NCBI GenBank assembly: GCA_942159475.1
Contig: OW804099.1
Coordinates: 15,971,920 to 16,035,919, forward strand
From: Sthenelais limicola
Taxonomy: Eukaryota; Annelida; Polychaeta; Phyllodocida; Sigalionidae
Length of the DNA: 64,000 nucleotides
Direction: 5' to 3'
Shown: piece by piece, positions 24,095 to 33,949 of the stretch
How the letters are laid out: the number at the start of each line of letters is the position of its first letter
Position numbering within the stretch: position 1 is the first letter of the stretch
Made by a program: the position numbers and the translations under genes
The notes under the pieces: generated by a model
What the model was told of the DNA's origin: nothing
Database searches by the model: none
Seen by the model: only the letters and a program-made list of their open reading frames with translations

Positions 24095-24636
24095 AGCTGT
24101 GCAATGGTGCAATATTAAGAATTTGGAACACAACTTGCTAAGTAATGGGCTTTTTTGCATTGGCCCTAATGATTGTGTTGCAAGTATTTAGTAACTATAG
24201 CAACCATATTCCCATGACAACCAATGTAATGCCTATGAAATACATCTTAAATTGTGTTTGCATGAATTGATTGGAACCAATGTGATATTGGGTTGATAAA
24301 TGTGTGAAATTCCCCAAGATATCTTAATTTCATCAAAGATTTGAATAACCATGGTAACCATATCTCCATGACAACCAATCTGACACCCTTGAAAACTATT
24401 TTAATGGATTCCTTGACCCCAAAAACCATAACAAAATGGTGCAACATTAAGAATTTGGACCACAACTTGTTTAGTTACGAGCACTTTTTTACTTTGGCGG
24501 CCATCTTGGCGGCCATCTTGGATTTCTCAAAATGCTAAAGGGTGGCAATGCGCCATCCACCTGAAAGTCATTGGCCAACACCCATATATTAAGAATCCAG
24601 TGAGAAAAAAACTATATCACAACTTTTGTATGTTAG
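24095..24636 (-). repeat. Right arm of the large inverted repeat
   Basis: Reverse complement of 18128 to about 18960, single-unit version. It abruptly follows the gag-pol relic, which ends within a 'FIDFSNI' peptide near 24088, so the arm truncates the retroelement. Confidence 0.85.
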
Positions 24637-24795
24637 GCAAATTTCGCCCTCTTCTCTACCCGACTATATGATTCATTTTTCTGTACGACATCTCATTTTA
24701 AGCCTGTAAGATGGGCCAATAGATGACTAACTGAGTGAATGAAGAAATGTCTCTCTAACTGTCACTCGGCGCGTTTGATGTTCATGAAGCTATAT

Positions 24796-25030
24796 GGGTC
24801 AGATTTTCAGAAAATGTACAATTGGCAGCTGTAAACATTTAGTAAATTCTGCTAAATTAGGCTGCAATGTGGTCAATACTAGGTAAATTCGAGAATATTC
24901 GGCACTGCATTGATTCTAGCAATCTGTTTGGTTAGGTTGAACTGTGTTTTGAACTTTATTTTCGTCTGAAATGTGGGTTATTGATGAAGATTGGCGAAGT
25001 TGAATCGTACATTTTCTGAAAATCTGACCC
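24796..25030 (+). mobile_element. Family A element, full-length copy (235 bp)
   Basis: Reference copy. It opens GGGTCAGATTTTCAGAAAAT and closes with the exact inverse, ATTTTCTGAAAATCTGACCC. The interior holds ACAATTGGCAGC, TTTAGTAAATTCTGCTAAAT, a CTGTTTGGTTAGGTTGAACT box and GAGATTGGTGAAG-type sequence. There is no coding capacity; it is a MITE-like element. Confidence 0.88.
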
Positions 25031-25194
25031 TATTGCAGAATAACACGTTTTTACTCTTTACTTGATATAGGAAGACATCTTGGCTTATCATTCTACATGT
25101 CTCCCTGGTTTTACTATTGCTAGACTATAGTAGTGTTATAATGCACTCAAGTCCTAAAGTGACACATCTTGCCATTCAATCTTACATGAAGTAT

Positions 25195-25412
25195 GGGTAA
25201 AATTGTCAGAATATTTACAACTGATCTTCACAAAGCCTCTAAAATAACAAATTTACAACAAGAACTGCAGTACAAAATATAGTTCAACATAACCTAACAC
25301 ACTTTCCCAATCAACACAATACCCGATGTATTCAGATATACCTTGTATTCATCATCTTTCAGCCTAATTCAGCAGAATTCACTAAATTGTACATTTTCTG
25401 ACGCCTGCACCC
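25195..25412 (-). mobile_element. Family A element, diverged
   Basis: The left end is mutated (GGGTAAAATTGTCAGAATAT); the right end is ACATTTTCTGACGCCTGCAC, then CC. Confidence 0.7.
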
Positions 25413-25450
25413 ATAAGCCATGTTTTACACTGATTATGCAGCCAGTAATG

Positions 25451-25681
25451 GCTCAATGCATCAGAAAATGTACAATTGGCAGCTCTACACATTGAGGAAA
25501 TTCTGCTAAATTTGGCTGAGAAATGATGAATACCGGGTATATCTGAGTATATTTGATATAGCGTTGATTTAAAGTATCAGTTCTGTTATGTTAAACTGCA
25601 TTTTGAAGTTGATTTTTGTCTTAAATTTGGATTATTTGAGAGGATTTACGAAGGTGAATTGTACATTTTCAGGTGACTACC
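25451..25681 (+). mobile_element. Family A element with damaged ends
   Basis: The core CAGAAAATGTACAATTGGCA is intact, and the 3' end degrades into TTTTCAGGTGACTACC. Confidence 0.75.
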
Positions 25682-25748
25682 TCAGCAATGTATAGGTCAG
25701 ATCTTCATAAAATGTACAGTTCGCCTTCACTAATTCTCTCAAATAATA

Positions 25749-25860
25749 AGATATAACTCAATGAGAGATGGATATAGGATGACGTACTCACAAAACACGA
25801 GTGTGTTGTAATGCACAAGTGTTTTTTGAATGCGTCATCCTATATTTATCTCGAGTTGGG
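25749..25860. repeat. Nested foldback element
   Basis: AACTCAATGAGAGATGGATA followed by TAGGATGACG is mirrored by CGTCATCCTATATTTATCTC, then GAGTTG. Arms about 28 bp, plus inner ACAAAACAC / GTGTTTTTT pairing. Confidence 0.65.
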
Positions 25861-26147
25861 TTCTATTTTTATGCCATGATATATATATTTTAGCCTTATT
25901 TAACCATTATTTACCTTCATTTCATGTCTTGCAACCCTCTGACTCGACAAAAACAAGCACCTAGAACGTTGCTTCATGAAATGAGCGTAATGAAATGAGC
26001 ATCATTGATTGGTGCAACTAAATTTACGCAACCAATCAAAATAACGTAAATTGGTTGCATTCAAAAAGCAGCCTGCGCTAGTGAAATCCAGGCATGCATA
26101 TGCCATAGGCTAATATAGCCACGTTTTTGTGGATACACACACCTATA

Positions 26148-26200
26148 GAATAGAATAGAATAGAAAATCTTTTATTTGTCTTTGGTAAATTAACCATGGC
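26148..26200 (-). mobile_element. LINE-type 3' tail, (TTCTA)n
   Basis: AGAATAGAATAGAATAG then AAAATCTTTTATTTGTCTTT; same downstream motif as at 14815 but a different pentamer. Confidence 0.5.
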
Positions 26201-26697
26201 ATAACACACATTTAAGACAAAAATGAGCTTCAACATGCAGTTTAACATAACAGAACTGATATTTTAAATCAATTTGGTACCAAATATTCTCAGATATACC
26301 CGGTATCCATCATTTCTCAGCCTGATTTAGAAAAATTTCCTAAATTTGTAGAGCTGCCAATTGTACATTTTCTGAAAATCTGACCCATAAGTCTCCCCTC
26401 TGACTGTAGGCTGATGTCAACAGTCTCATATTCACATTTTGTTTCACATTCCTTCATTAGCAACAATGTCCTTGACAACGGATATGTGAAGTTATGGTTA
26501 GAAAAGTGTGTTATTCACGATATCACATTACATCATGTGTCGACGCTCTTATCAGTCATTCCTGCTAGAGTGGATTTTACATTACTTTCTACCGTATACA
26601 TCTAGACACATTCAGACACAACTTTACTCGAGTTAAATCATTATACTAAGCTAGAGAAGATACACCAACATAATAAGAAGTGACCCTGTCACCTTAT

Positions 26698-26932
26698 GGG
26701 TCAGATTTTCAGAAAATGTACAATTGGCAGCTATACACATTTAGTTAATTCTGCTAAATTAGGCTGCAATTTGACCAATACTAGGTAAATTCGCATATAT
26801 TTGGCATTGCATTGATTCTAGCAATCTGTTTGGTTAGGTTGAACTGTATTTTTAGCTTTATTTTTGTCTTAAATGAGTGTTATTTAAGAGGATTGGTGAA
26901 GGTGAGTTGTACATTTTGTGGCAACTTCACCC
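26698..26932 (+). mobile_element. Family A element, full length
   Basis: 235 bp. The left end is perfect; the right end reads TTTTGTGGCAACTTCACCC, the variant shared with several other copies. Confidence 0.85.
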
Positions 26933-27139
26933 TTATGTGTTACATACAAATGAGTCAGAAATCCGTTTTATTATTTGTAGAAATGTCTTCATTATTGGAG
27001 TATCTCTAGCACCTACGTCATATGAATGCATGTGCCACGTTTGACGACAGTGTATTAAATAGAAGTATTTTAGATAGAAGTACTTTTTAGAGTTCCTAAA
27101 TGTTAACTTAGTTAATCTCTTTTTTCATATATGATAAGA

Positions 27140-27195
27140 ATCTCATAATTCATTTTTCGGTGACTTATGACTGATTTATCTGTGACACATCGAAT
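27140..27195 (+). mobile_element. Family B end fragment
   Basis: CGGTGACTTATGACTGATTT followed by ATCTGTGACACATC matches only the terminal part. Confidence 0.45.
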
Positions 27196-28144
27196 TTGTG
27201 TTAGAAACGCAAGAATATAATCTCAAGTAGAGGAGAATTTGGGGAATAGAAAGCGTTTTAGAATTACTTCATATTATTTTCTGGATTTAAAAGAAAATCG
27301 GTTGAGTAAATATTCACTCAATCAATTTTTCATCTCTGATCTTTTCTTTTCTCTTGGACCTAGTGCAATATTTCGCCCGTTAGGGTGCGGGTGCGGGGTG
27401 ACGTTTTTTTATTTCGACCTCAACCAATCCTGCCTAATATCATTTTCCATTATTTTTTTACTCATTTTCTAAATATTTGTATTGGCCTTGTAGATTTAAA
27501 TTCTTTACAAAATGCGCATAACCCCAATGGTGGTTATTTTCATGCATTGACAAGTTAATGCAAAGATCCTATATTGGGATACAGGGTCTTTGGTTAATGT
27601 CCTTTTTATTTTCGACTGAACAAAATTTATCGAGATGACCTGACAAATGCCAATCATTGATTAGGATCTTGATCTCATATGACAAAGATTCAGTCTTATA
27701 TCAGATGATATCAGATCCATCTGCACGCTCCACCCTTCCCCACCCTTCCCCACCCATACAACACCCTTTTCTCACCTCCTACATAATTTGGGATGGTCCA
27801 TTACAGTTGGACTGGTCCATCCAAACATGGGTGTGTCCAAATGTAGTAAATACAGTTTTTAAGGGTATGGAGAGCTATGGAAACTCAGAAATCGTAGCTT
27901 TACAACCCTTTCAAATGAAGGGAAAACTTAAACTAATCTAACCAAGATGTATACCATTCCAGGTCCAAACTCCACATATCCCATTGTGATTCAGCACTTT
28001 ATACCACGATCGGGGGTTGTACACGCTGCAAATGAGTGGATACCTGCTATTGTGTTTTGTTGAATGGATCCACGCTTGAAAATATTACCCTTGTTTAGCC
28101 TAAATGTAAGAAGCATCCTCATTGGTTGACGTTTCGCTCGCTCA
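27196..28144. other. Intron sequence upstream of the promoter-like block
   Basis: Two CCCCACCCTTCC direct repeats (27728-27750) and the start of a higher-CpG region near 28000. Confidence 0.5.
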
Positions 28145-28269
28145 TGACGTCACGCCCATTAGTGACGTCATATGCCACCGTGCCATCGTTGATTAGCCAA
28201 TCAGCTATACGCTTGTCTAGCGCTTTGGCATAAAAAAAACAATATGGCGGATCATTGGAAAGAAGCGAG
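28145..28269 (+). promoter_or_regulatory. Promoter-like block with CRE x2, CCAAT box and YY1-type ATG; possible 26-nt first coding exon
   Basis: Two perfect palindromic CRE sites (TGACGTCA, 28145-28152 and 28163-28170), an AGCCAATCAG CCAAT box (28197-28201) and an A-rich stretch (CATAAAAAAAAC) precede AATATGGCGG at 28241-28250. That last motif matches the YY1 consensus, which often overlaps start codons in TATA-less promoters. From the ATG (28244) the frame reads M-A-D-H-W-K-E-A and reaches a splice donor, AG|GTAAATA, at 28269/28270. This is what a housekeeping-type first exon of a small nested gene on the strand opposite the adhesion gene would look like. No second exon was recognised. Confidence 0.45.
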
Positions 28270-28311
28270 GTAAATAAATACTTTGTTTCTTCAATTTATT
28301 TTATAATATAA

Positions 28312-28389
28312 GATCGTGGTACTCGTTTTTTTCGACAGAGATTTGGCTTCTCGTGAAATCTCTGGTCGAAAAAAACTCGTGACCATCGT
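28312..28389. repeat. Imperfect long hairpin just downstream of the promoter-like block
   Basis: Left arm CGACAGAGATTT (preceded by CTCG and a T7 run) pairs with right arm AAATCTCTGGTCG (followed by A7 and CTCG). The outer GATCGTGGTA / GACCATCG also pair loosely. Arms are about 30 nt with a loop of about 10 nt (GGCTTCTCGT). Confidence 0.7.
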
Positions 28390-28669
28390 GTGCAGTAAGT
28401 CAGAAACCAACCTCGTTACATCCTATCATATTATTATGCTTTGATCTAAGTTCAAGTTTAAGGGTTGTTTTTAGGTAAATATTTAACATTTTCAGTCTGA
28501 GCATGACTAAATCATAGAAACTATAACTTGACAGAAGTATTTGATCCTAAGAAAACGTTTCCCTTGGAAACGTCAGTTGTAGTCAGTAATCAGTTCACAC
28601 TAATTGTAAAGTTAAATAGATCAATAGTTAACTTAATAATTGTTTATGCACATACTCCACACAGCTGTT

Positions 28670-29285
28670 TCCTTAGCCTCTGCCCAACCTGTGCCTGCTA
28701 TAATCCTATCCCTATGTTCATACCATATATACTTAGCCTCTGCCCAACCTGTCCCTGCTATAATCCTATCCCTATGTTCATACCATATATACTTAGCCTC
28801 TGCCCAACCTGTGCCTGCTATAATCCTATCCCTATGTTCATACCATATATACTTAGCCTCTGCCCAACCTGTGCCTGCTATAATCCTATCCCTATGTTCA
28901 TACCATATATACTTAGCCTCTGCCCAACCTGTGCCTGCTATAATCCTATCCCTATGTTCATACCATATATACTTAGCCTCTGCCCAACCTGTGCCTGCTA
29001 TAATCCTATCCCTATGTTCATACCATATATACTTAGCCTCTGCCCAACCTGTGCCTGCTATAATCCTATCCCTATGTTCATACCATATATACTTAGCCTC
29101 TGCCCAACCTGTGCCTGCTATAATCCTATCCCTATGTTCATACCATATATACTTAGCCTCTGCCCAACCTGTGCCTGCTATAATCCTATCCCTATGTTCA
29201 TACCATATATAGATAAACCCGTGTACAGTAATCCTCCTGTCCCTGCTATAATCCTATCCCTATGTGCATACCATATATAGCTAAA
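28670..29285. repeat. 60-bp minisatellite, about nine units
   Basis: Units beginning CTCTGCCCAACCTGTGCCTG are almost identical over nine copies, and two shortened variant units follow (to 29285). Since 60 is divisible by 3 the frames stay open (ORFs of 190-250 codons), but composition and position give no support for coding. Confidence 0.95.
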
Positions 29286-29924
29286 CCCGTGTACAGTAAT
29301 CCTCCTCCTCCACGGTGGTGTCACCTGTCCTTATCAACAAGTCTCTCACATCTCCATGGTTACACCTAATAGAGCTTATAGAGACACCTTCTCAGGGGAG
29401 GCTCCGGTAGCACTATCTTATTATACACACATTGCTCTGTAAACAACATATCTACAGTGAGTTAGGCATAGTGCGTATTTCACTAGTGATTTACGTGGGG
29501 TTCTCATGGCAACCAATTTGTTTTTTGTACTTAGATTACCGGTATAAATCAAATTTATCACTCGATTTTGTTTCTATTTTCATGATTGAAAGCATGTATA
29601 ATAAATCTGTTAACTAACTCGTTGGTTTCAGTCGTTTAGAATATTGCTACGCAACTCGTGCAATATTCACGCTCCTTCAACCAACTCATTAACTAACCTG
29701 TATATGTAAAATTGACCTGTTTCTGTCGGGTACTTCAGTTATGTTCTTTGAGAAAAACATGATATAGAGATTATGTGTGTGACAGTATCGTCCCCTCACC
29801 CCCACCACACACACTCTCTGTGTGATGTCAATACATCTCTCAGCACCTCATTCATACAGCATGGTGGATCTACTTGTATGAAATACATGGAGCCCCTATA
29901 TTATATACACATTATGCGCAAGAT

Positions 29925-30012
29925 AAGCCATAATGAGAACATTCTTACAAAGAGATCTTGTGAATAAAACACTTTTGGCGACTTGTGACCCATCTCTTTG
30001 TAGCACACCTTA
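29925..30012. mobile_element. Family B end fragment
   Basis: AAAGAGATCTTGTGAATAAA then GGCGACTTGTGACCCATCTC; decayed terminal 80 bp. Confidence 0.5.
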
Positions 30013-30414
30013 TATGTAATAGTAGTAGGTAGGCATCCGCAGTCAACCAACATTGTATACTGGATGGACTACAAACGGTATAAAGGGACTTGTTTCTGTT
30101 ACTCTATTTAGTTATGCACTGTGGGTAAATCTAATATATACAGCTCAAGAAGGTTTCTATTTGGCAGGCATGTTCTGGGAATCTGTGATCTCCCCATCTG
30201 TTTTTTGGTCTCTACAGGTCCGTCGACCCTGTCTTGAGGACATTGTATGTGTTTGTGATGGTATCTGGTGTGAAAATGTGATTTTAAAGCCTTTTTTAAA
30301 TTTGAATTTAATTAAATTTGAATTAAAGGCTTTTTAAAATTTAAATCCACACTCTATTTATAGCCTGGGAAAGCCCCTGCGAGATACTACATCACTTCTA
30401 AGGGGACCCAACTA

Positions 30415-30725
30415 CATGCGGAGTGGGAGAGTGAAGAAGAGGGTCAGGAGAGGGTCAGGGTTTTGGAGAGGGGGAGAGTGAAGAAAAGGGAGAGGGTGAG
30501 GGAATAGGAGAGGGGGAGGGAAAAGAGGGGAGGGAGAGGATGTAGGGGAAGGGAGAGAGGGGAGGGAGAGAAAGTGGGGAGGGGAGCATGATGAAGAGGG
30601 CAGGGAGAGCAGGGAATCAGAGATGGGGTCGGGAGAGAAAAACAGGTATGAGAGACAGAGATGAGGCGGAGGGAAAAGAGGGAGAGGGGGAAGTGTGGGG
30701 AGAGAGGGGGACCGTCGAGAGGACG
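30415..30725. repeat. Polypurine tract (GGGAGA)n
   Basis: About 300 bp of G/A-rich sequence with few pyrimidines, just downstream (gene sense) of exon C and its duplicated donors. Confidence 0.9.
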
Positions 30726-30754
30726 GGTACTTTGCTAGTAATGTAATGTCTCCC

Positions 30755-30934
30755 GACTTACCCAACCTGTTATACTAGACTACAAAGGATATACAGGGAC
30801 TTACTCTATCTAGTGATGTATATAATGTAATAGTATGTATGACTTACCCAACTTTTTATACTGGACTACAAAGGATATACAGGGACTTACTCTATCTAGT
30901 GATGTATATAATGTAACAGTGTGTATGACTTACC
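30755..30934 (-). repeat. Tandem duplicates of the exon C 3' end and its splice donor
   Basis: GACTTACCCAAC...ACTACAAAGG occurs at 30755, 30841 and (in the exon itself) 30927, an 86-bp period. On the minus strand each copy carries the last ~27 nt of the exon plus a GTAAGT donor. Confidence 0.85.
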
Positions 30935-31053
30935 CAACTTTTTATACTGGACTACAAAGGCACTGCCGGGGTTCCCCTTGCCTGAGGGAAACCACGTGAC
31001 ATTGATGGCGCGTTTACTAATATTTACTGTAGTAAAGTTTGGAGCGACAGGAG
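30934..31053 (-). CDS. Exon C: first half of the next FN3 domain, L1-family signature
   Basis: This 120-bp exon lies between the acceptor TGTATTTCAG and the donor GTAAGTC, phase 1 at both ends. It reads PVAPNFTTVNISKRAINVTW, then FPSGKGNPGSAFVVQYKKL. The combination 'W-P-x-G-K/E-G-N-P-G-S-x-F-x-V-Q-Y-K/R-K' closely resembles the penultimate or last FN3 of neuroglian/L1/NrCAM, which is the main reason for the family assignment. NVT and NIS are possible N-glycosylation sites. The 3' end of the exon with its donor site is repeated twice more in the following intron (30755 and 30841). Confidence 0.9.
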
Positions 31054-31789
31054 CTGAAATACAGAAACATTTTATTATAAAACATGTGTCAATATTCATA
31101 TACACATCAAAGAAACACTATTATTCTAATTCTAATTTATGAATCGTTCTATTTCTGATCTTGACCTTTGGTCTTACTTTGGACTTTGTTAGGTAGAGTT
31201 AGGTCTAGATAGACACAGCGGTGGGCGGAAGACCATGGTTTTTCCGTATCAAACTACCATCTGTGAGCCCATATCTCGATCCTAATGTCCTCAATTGATT
31301 ATTAGAACTTCATTGTACAATGTACTTGTTTGTTGATAATGCAATAATGCATGAGTTATTTCAGAAGATGTGCTGTATACAAATACTAAATGCAAAAAAA
31401 ATAAAAAAAGGATGAATTTTTCTATTCCTAAACACACATTAGTGGCCCAGGTTTTGTCATTAAAAGCGAGGCTTTTTAAAAAATAAATATTAGATAAAAT
31501 CCAGTAGTATTTCTGGTTTTGGTAAAATTCAATGAATATGAATAAATAGTAGGGAGTCTCTGTAGAAGATAAATAGCTATAAAATATATAACCCTTTGTT
31601 TTTAACGTTTTTGTTGATTTAATTTTTAAGATTTGGGGTGGAGGGTGGGTAATTGTCAGTACTTTTAAATCACTAAGTAAAGCAAATCTTCGATATTGAG
31701 TTGTTGTTATGTTTATGCAACACAAATTAACCGAGAGGAAATGAAGCCACTGCAGGAAAGTTTTTTCAGTGGGTCCCCAAAATATAAAT

Positions 31790-32060
31790 GTAGATTAACT
31801 TTTATGACTGTATTGTATTCGTTCAATAAATCTGCCTGGATAGGTTGAATTGTATTTTGAACCTAATTGTCGTCTTACATTTGAGTTATTTGAGGAGATT
31901 TGAAAAGGTATATTTCTGAATATATCATGTATTGTATTCATTCAATAGATATAGCTGGTTATTATGATGAACTGTATTTCTAACCTAATTTTCGTCTTAA
32001 ATTTGGGTTATTTGAGAAGATTGGTGAAGGCCAATTGTACAATTTCTAGAAACTTGACCC
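31790..32060 (+). mobile_element. Two tandem 3' halves of family A
   Basis: GAACTGTATTT and TTTGGGTTATTTGAG-type blocks occur twice in a row, once at about 31850-31900 and again at about 31970-32060. Only the second ends in a TIR (TTTCTAGAAACTTGACCC). Confidence 0.6.
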
Positions 32061-32273
32061 AATATCTCCAACCCATTCACGGGTAGGCCACCGACTCACA
32101 CCCAATCAAACCCACAAGATGGCGTCTATTGCTATTGTCACATTAACTGGCAACAAAAAATGGATCAACCGTGAATTGTTCTGACAGTCCATTCCCCGTG
32201 CCGGGCCTAATAACACTGACCCCTGCTATACATGTACTGATCTACACCGGGCACCCGGGCACCAGGGGGTCGG

Positions 32274-32440
32274 GGGTCAGAACATGTACAATTTACCTTC
32301 ACCCATTCTCTCAAATAACACAAATTCAACCCAAAAATGTTGAAAAAATTCAAAAGTCAGTTCAACATAAGTAAACAGACTGTTAGAATCAAGTAAATAC
32401 CCAATTTACTCAGATTTACCAACTATTCACAATTCTTATT
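32274..32440 (-). mobile_element. Family A element, 3'-truncated
   Basis: Begins GGGTCAGAACATGTACAATT and runs to the ACCAACTATTCAC region; the right TIR is missing. Confidence 0.7.
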
Positions 32441-32523
32441 CTGGCCTCTAAAAATATAATTATAATTTTAAGAATTGAAGTATGACTACGTCTCATGTAC
32501 CCTTGGGCATGAATAACTAATAT

Positions 32524-32550
32524 TTTAAATTGAATTGAATTGAATTTAGC
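32524..32550. repeat. (AATTG)n pentamer run, possible LINE tail remnant
   Basis: TTGAATTGAATTGAATT without a clear TTTATTTGTC box next to it. Confidence 0.4.
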
Positions 32551-32712
32551 AGCATTTTTACCCCAGAAATTGAATGATACAAAAAGTTTCCAAATCAAAA
32601 CGTTAAATGTGTGGGGCTGGCGATTGTATATATATTCAGACGGCCTGCCCCTAGTGGTAGCTAGAGGAAACTAATTAATGATTCTCAGAGTAAAAGATAG
32701 AGGTCGCCTTAC

Positions 32713-32892
32713 GTCCGTCTGGCAGGGTGACAGCCTCGATCTCGTACACGTCGCCGCGCCCGACCTTGGTGCGCGCCCACACATACAACCGGTACGTTGT
32801 TTCCGGTAGCAGGTCGCGCAGGCGCAGTGTGAGCGTGTCACGATCGTTGATGTTGATGCCATCTGTGGGCTGTTCATCCGGGGCGTGAACCG
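32713..32892 (-). CDS. Exon B: second half of the same FN3 domain
   Basis: This 180-bp exon lies between the acceptor TTTGTACTTGCAG and the donor GTAAGG, phase 1 at both ends. It reads from VHAPDEQPTDG through LRLRDLLPETTYRLYVWAR to YEIEAVTLPDG. The 'L..L.P.T.Y.L.V.A' pattern is the FN3 strand E-F signature with the conserved Tyr, and 'PDGPP' across the next junction is a usual linker between FN3 domains. GC content and codon use are clearly higher than in the AT-rich flanks, as expected for a real exon. Together with exon A it gives a complete FN3 domain of about 100 residues. Confidence 0.9.
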
Positions 32893-33616
32893 CTGCAAGT
32901 ACAAACAGAGCAAGCGTTATATGATATGATTAGATTTTAAAAATATTTTATTCAGGAGACAGATACATTTCGTCATAAACTATATTTATATTTAGATTTA
33001 GAAAATATTTTATTCAGGTTTACGAACATTTCCATACATGTATGTAGCATGAATATTTTCAGGACAGCCTGATTTTTAAGGAAAAAAAGGAAGAAGCTTT
33101 ACATCATTCTCTACTAATAACAATATAAGATAGGAAGTTACTACATTATAATAGTCTATGCTAGATTTATATAATAAGAAAAGGACAACAAATGAGGAGC
33201 TTTACATGGTCTATACAAGTAGCAAAAAAGATAAAAACAGGTACCTACACTCAAAACATTTTGTAAATGGAAGAGTTTTAGGAAAGGAACTAAAAAAACA
33301 TAAATATACAGTTTTGTCGACGCCGTGCTCTTTCATATCAACCATTAATAATCATAAATGTTTCATATAGTTATACATTAACTTCCACACAGTGATTAAT
33401 CACTACACAAGGCAAATTCCCAGTATAGCCTGACTGTAATTATAATTTATAATATCATTCTAAGATTTTACAAAATAATTATTAGCATGAATCCGTACAT
33501 AGAGGAACGTGTGTTGTTGGCCAAGTGTCCTTGATTCCTCTGCATGAGCTTCAGATATAATGGGTGAACGTTAAGTAGGTTAGCTAACACATTGCTTACA
33601 GTGAAGTGTTGCTTAC

Positions 33617-33736
33617 CTGTATAACTGATGGAGTAGCCCACTAGTACACCATTGATGACGCTAGGTGGATCCCAGCCCAGTCTGAAGTGTGTCGACCCTT
33701 GGTTGAGTACCTCAAACCTGGGCACAGCCTCTGGAG
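33617..33736 (-). CDS. Exon A: L1-family-like adhesion molecule, first half of an FN3 domain
   Basis: This internal exon of 120 bp runs from an acceptor (TTGTATTCCAG) to a donor (GTAAGC), phase 1 at both ends. It reads PEAVPRFEVLN, then GWDPPSVINGVLVGYSISYT. The Trp of FN3 strand B, the Pro-Pro and the 'NG(V/L)LxGY' strand C motif are typical of FN3 domains in L1/neuroglian, contactin and Sidekick proteins. The product would be the ectodomain of a single-pass adhesion receptor working in cell-cell contact, classically in axon growth. It joins exon B in frame over an intron of about 720 bp. FN3 is certain. The L1-family assignment rests mostly on exon C. No further upstream exon was found in the window. 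Confidence 0.85.
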
Positions 33737-33949
33737 CTGGAATACAAGAGTAGAGATTAGTCATTGTGCCTTCTTTAGTTCAACATTATAACAGTGACAG
33801 TGACATTGCACAATGTCTTATCAACGGCCTGACTTCAACTGAAGTGTTGGTTCAAAACCGCAAACATATTCATGACCTTTCGACCTGAACTACAATAGTA
33901 ATGATTAGTGTTCTTGCCCCATTCAGTATTCTTGCTCTAATTGTCCCTG

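Larger units (their letters stand above)
18128..24636. mobile_element. About 6.5-kb element bounded by long inverted repeats, carrying an LTR/gag block
   Basis: The sequence from 18128 (CTAACATACAAAAGTTGTGA) is repeated in inverse orientation up to 24636 with only scattered differences. It includes the paired CCAAGATGGCCGCC motifs (18242-18270 and the complement at 24497-24520). The right arm covers about 24095-24636. The left arm continues as about three tandem units of roughly 335 bp (starting near 18290, 18620 and 18955) that all carry GTTGTGGTCC...TTGCACCATTTTG. Between the arms lie degraded coding relics (19860-21420), an LTR-like block and gag. It could be a foldback transposon with an LTR element nested inside it, or one composite element. 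Confidence 0.75.
25695..26396 (-). mobile_element. Family A element split by a 460-bp nested insertion
   Basis: The 5' part is 25695-25745 and the 3' part about 26205-26396, ending TTCTGAAAATCTGACCC. Between them lie a foldback sequence (25749-25860), a short dispersed repeat also seen at about 2135-2200, and a LINE-type pentamer tail (26148-26190). Confidence 0.7.
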
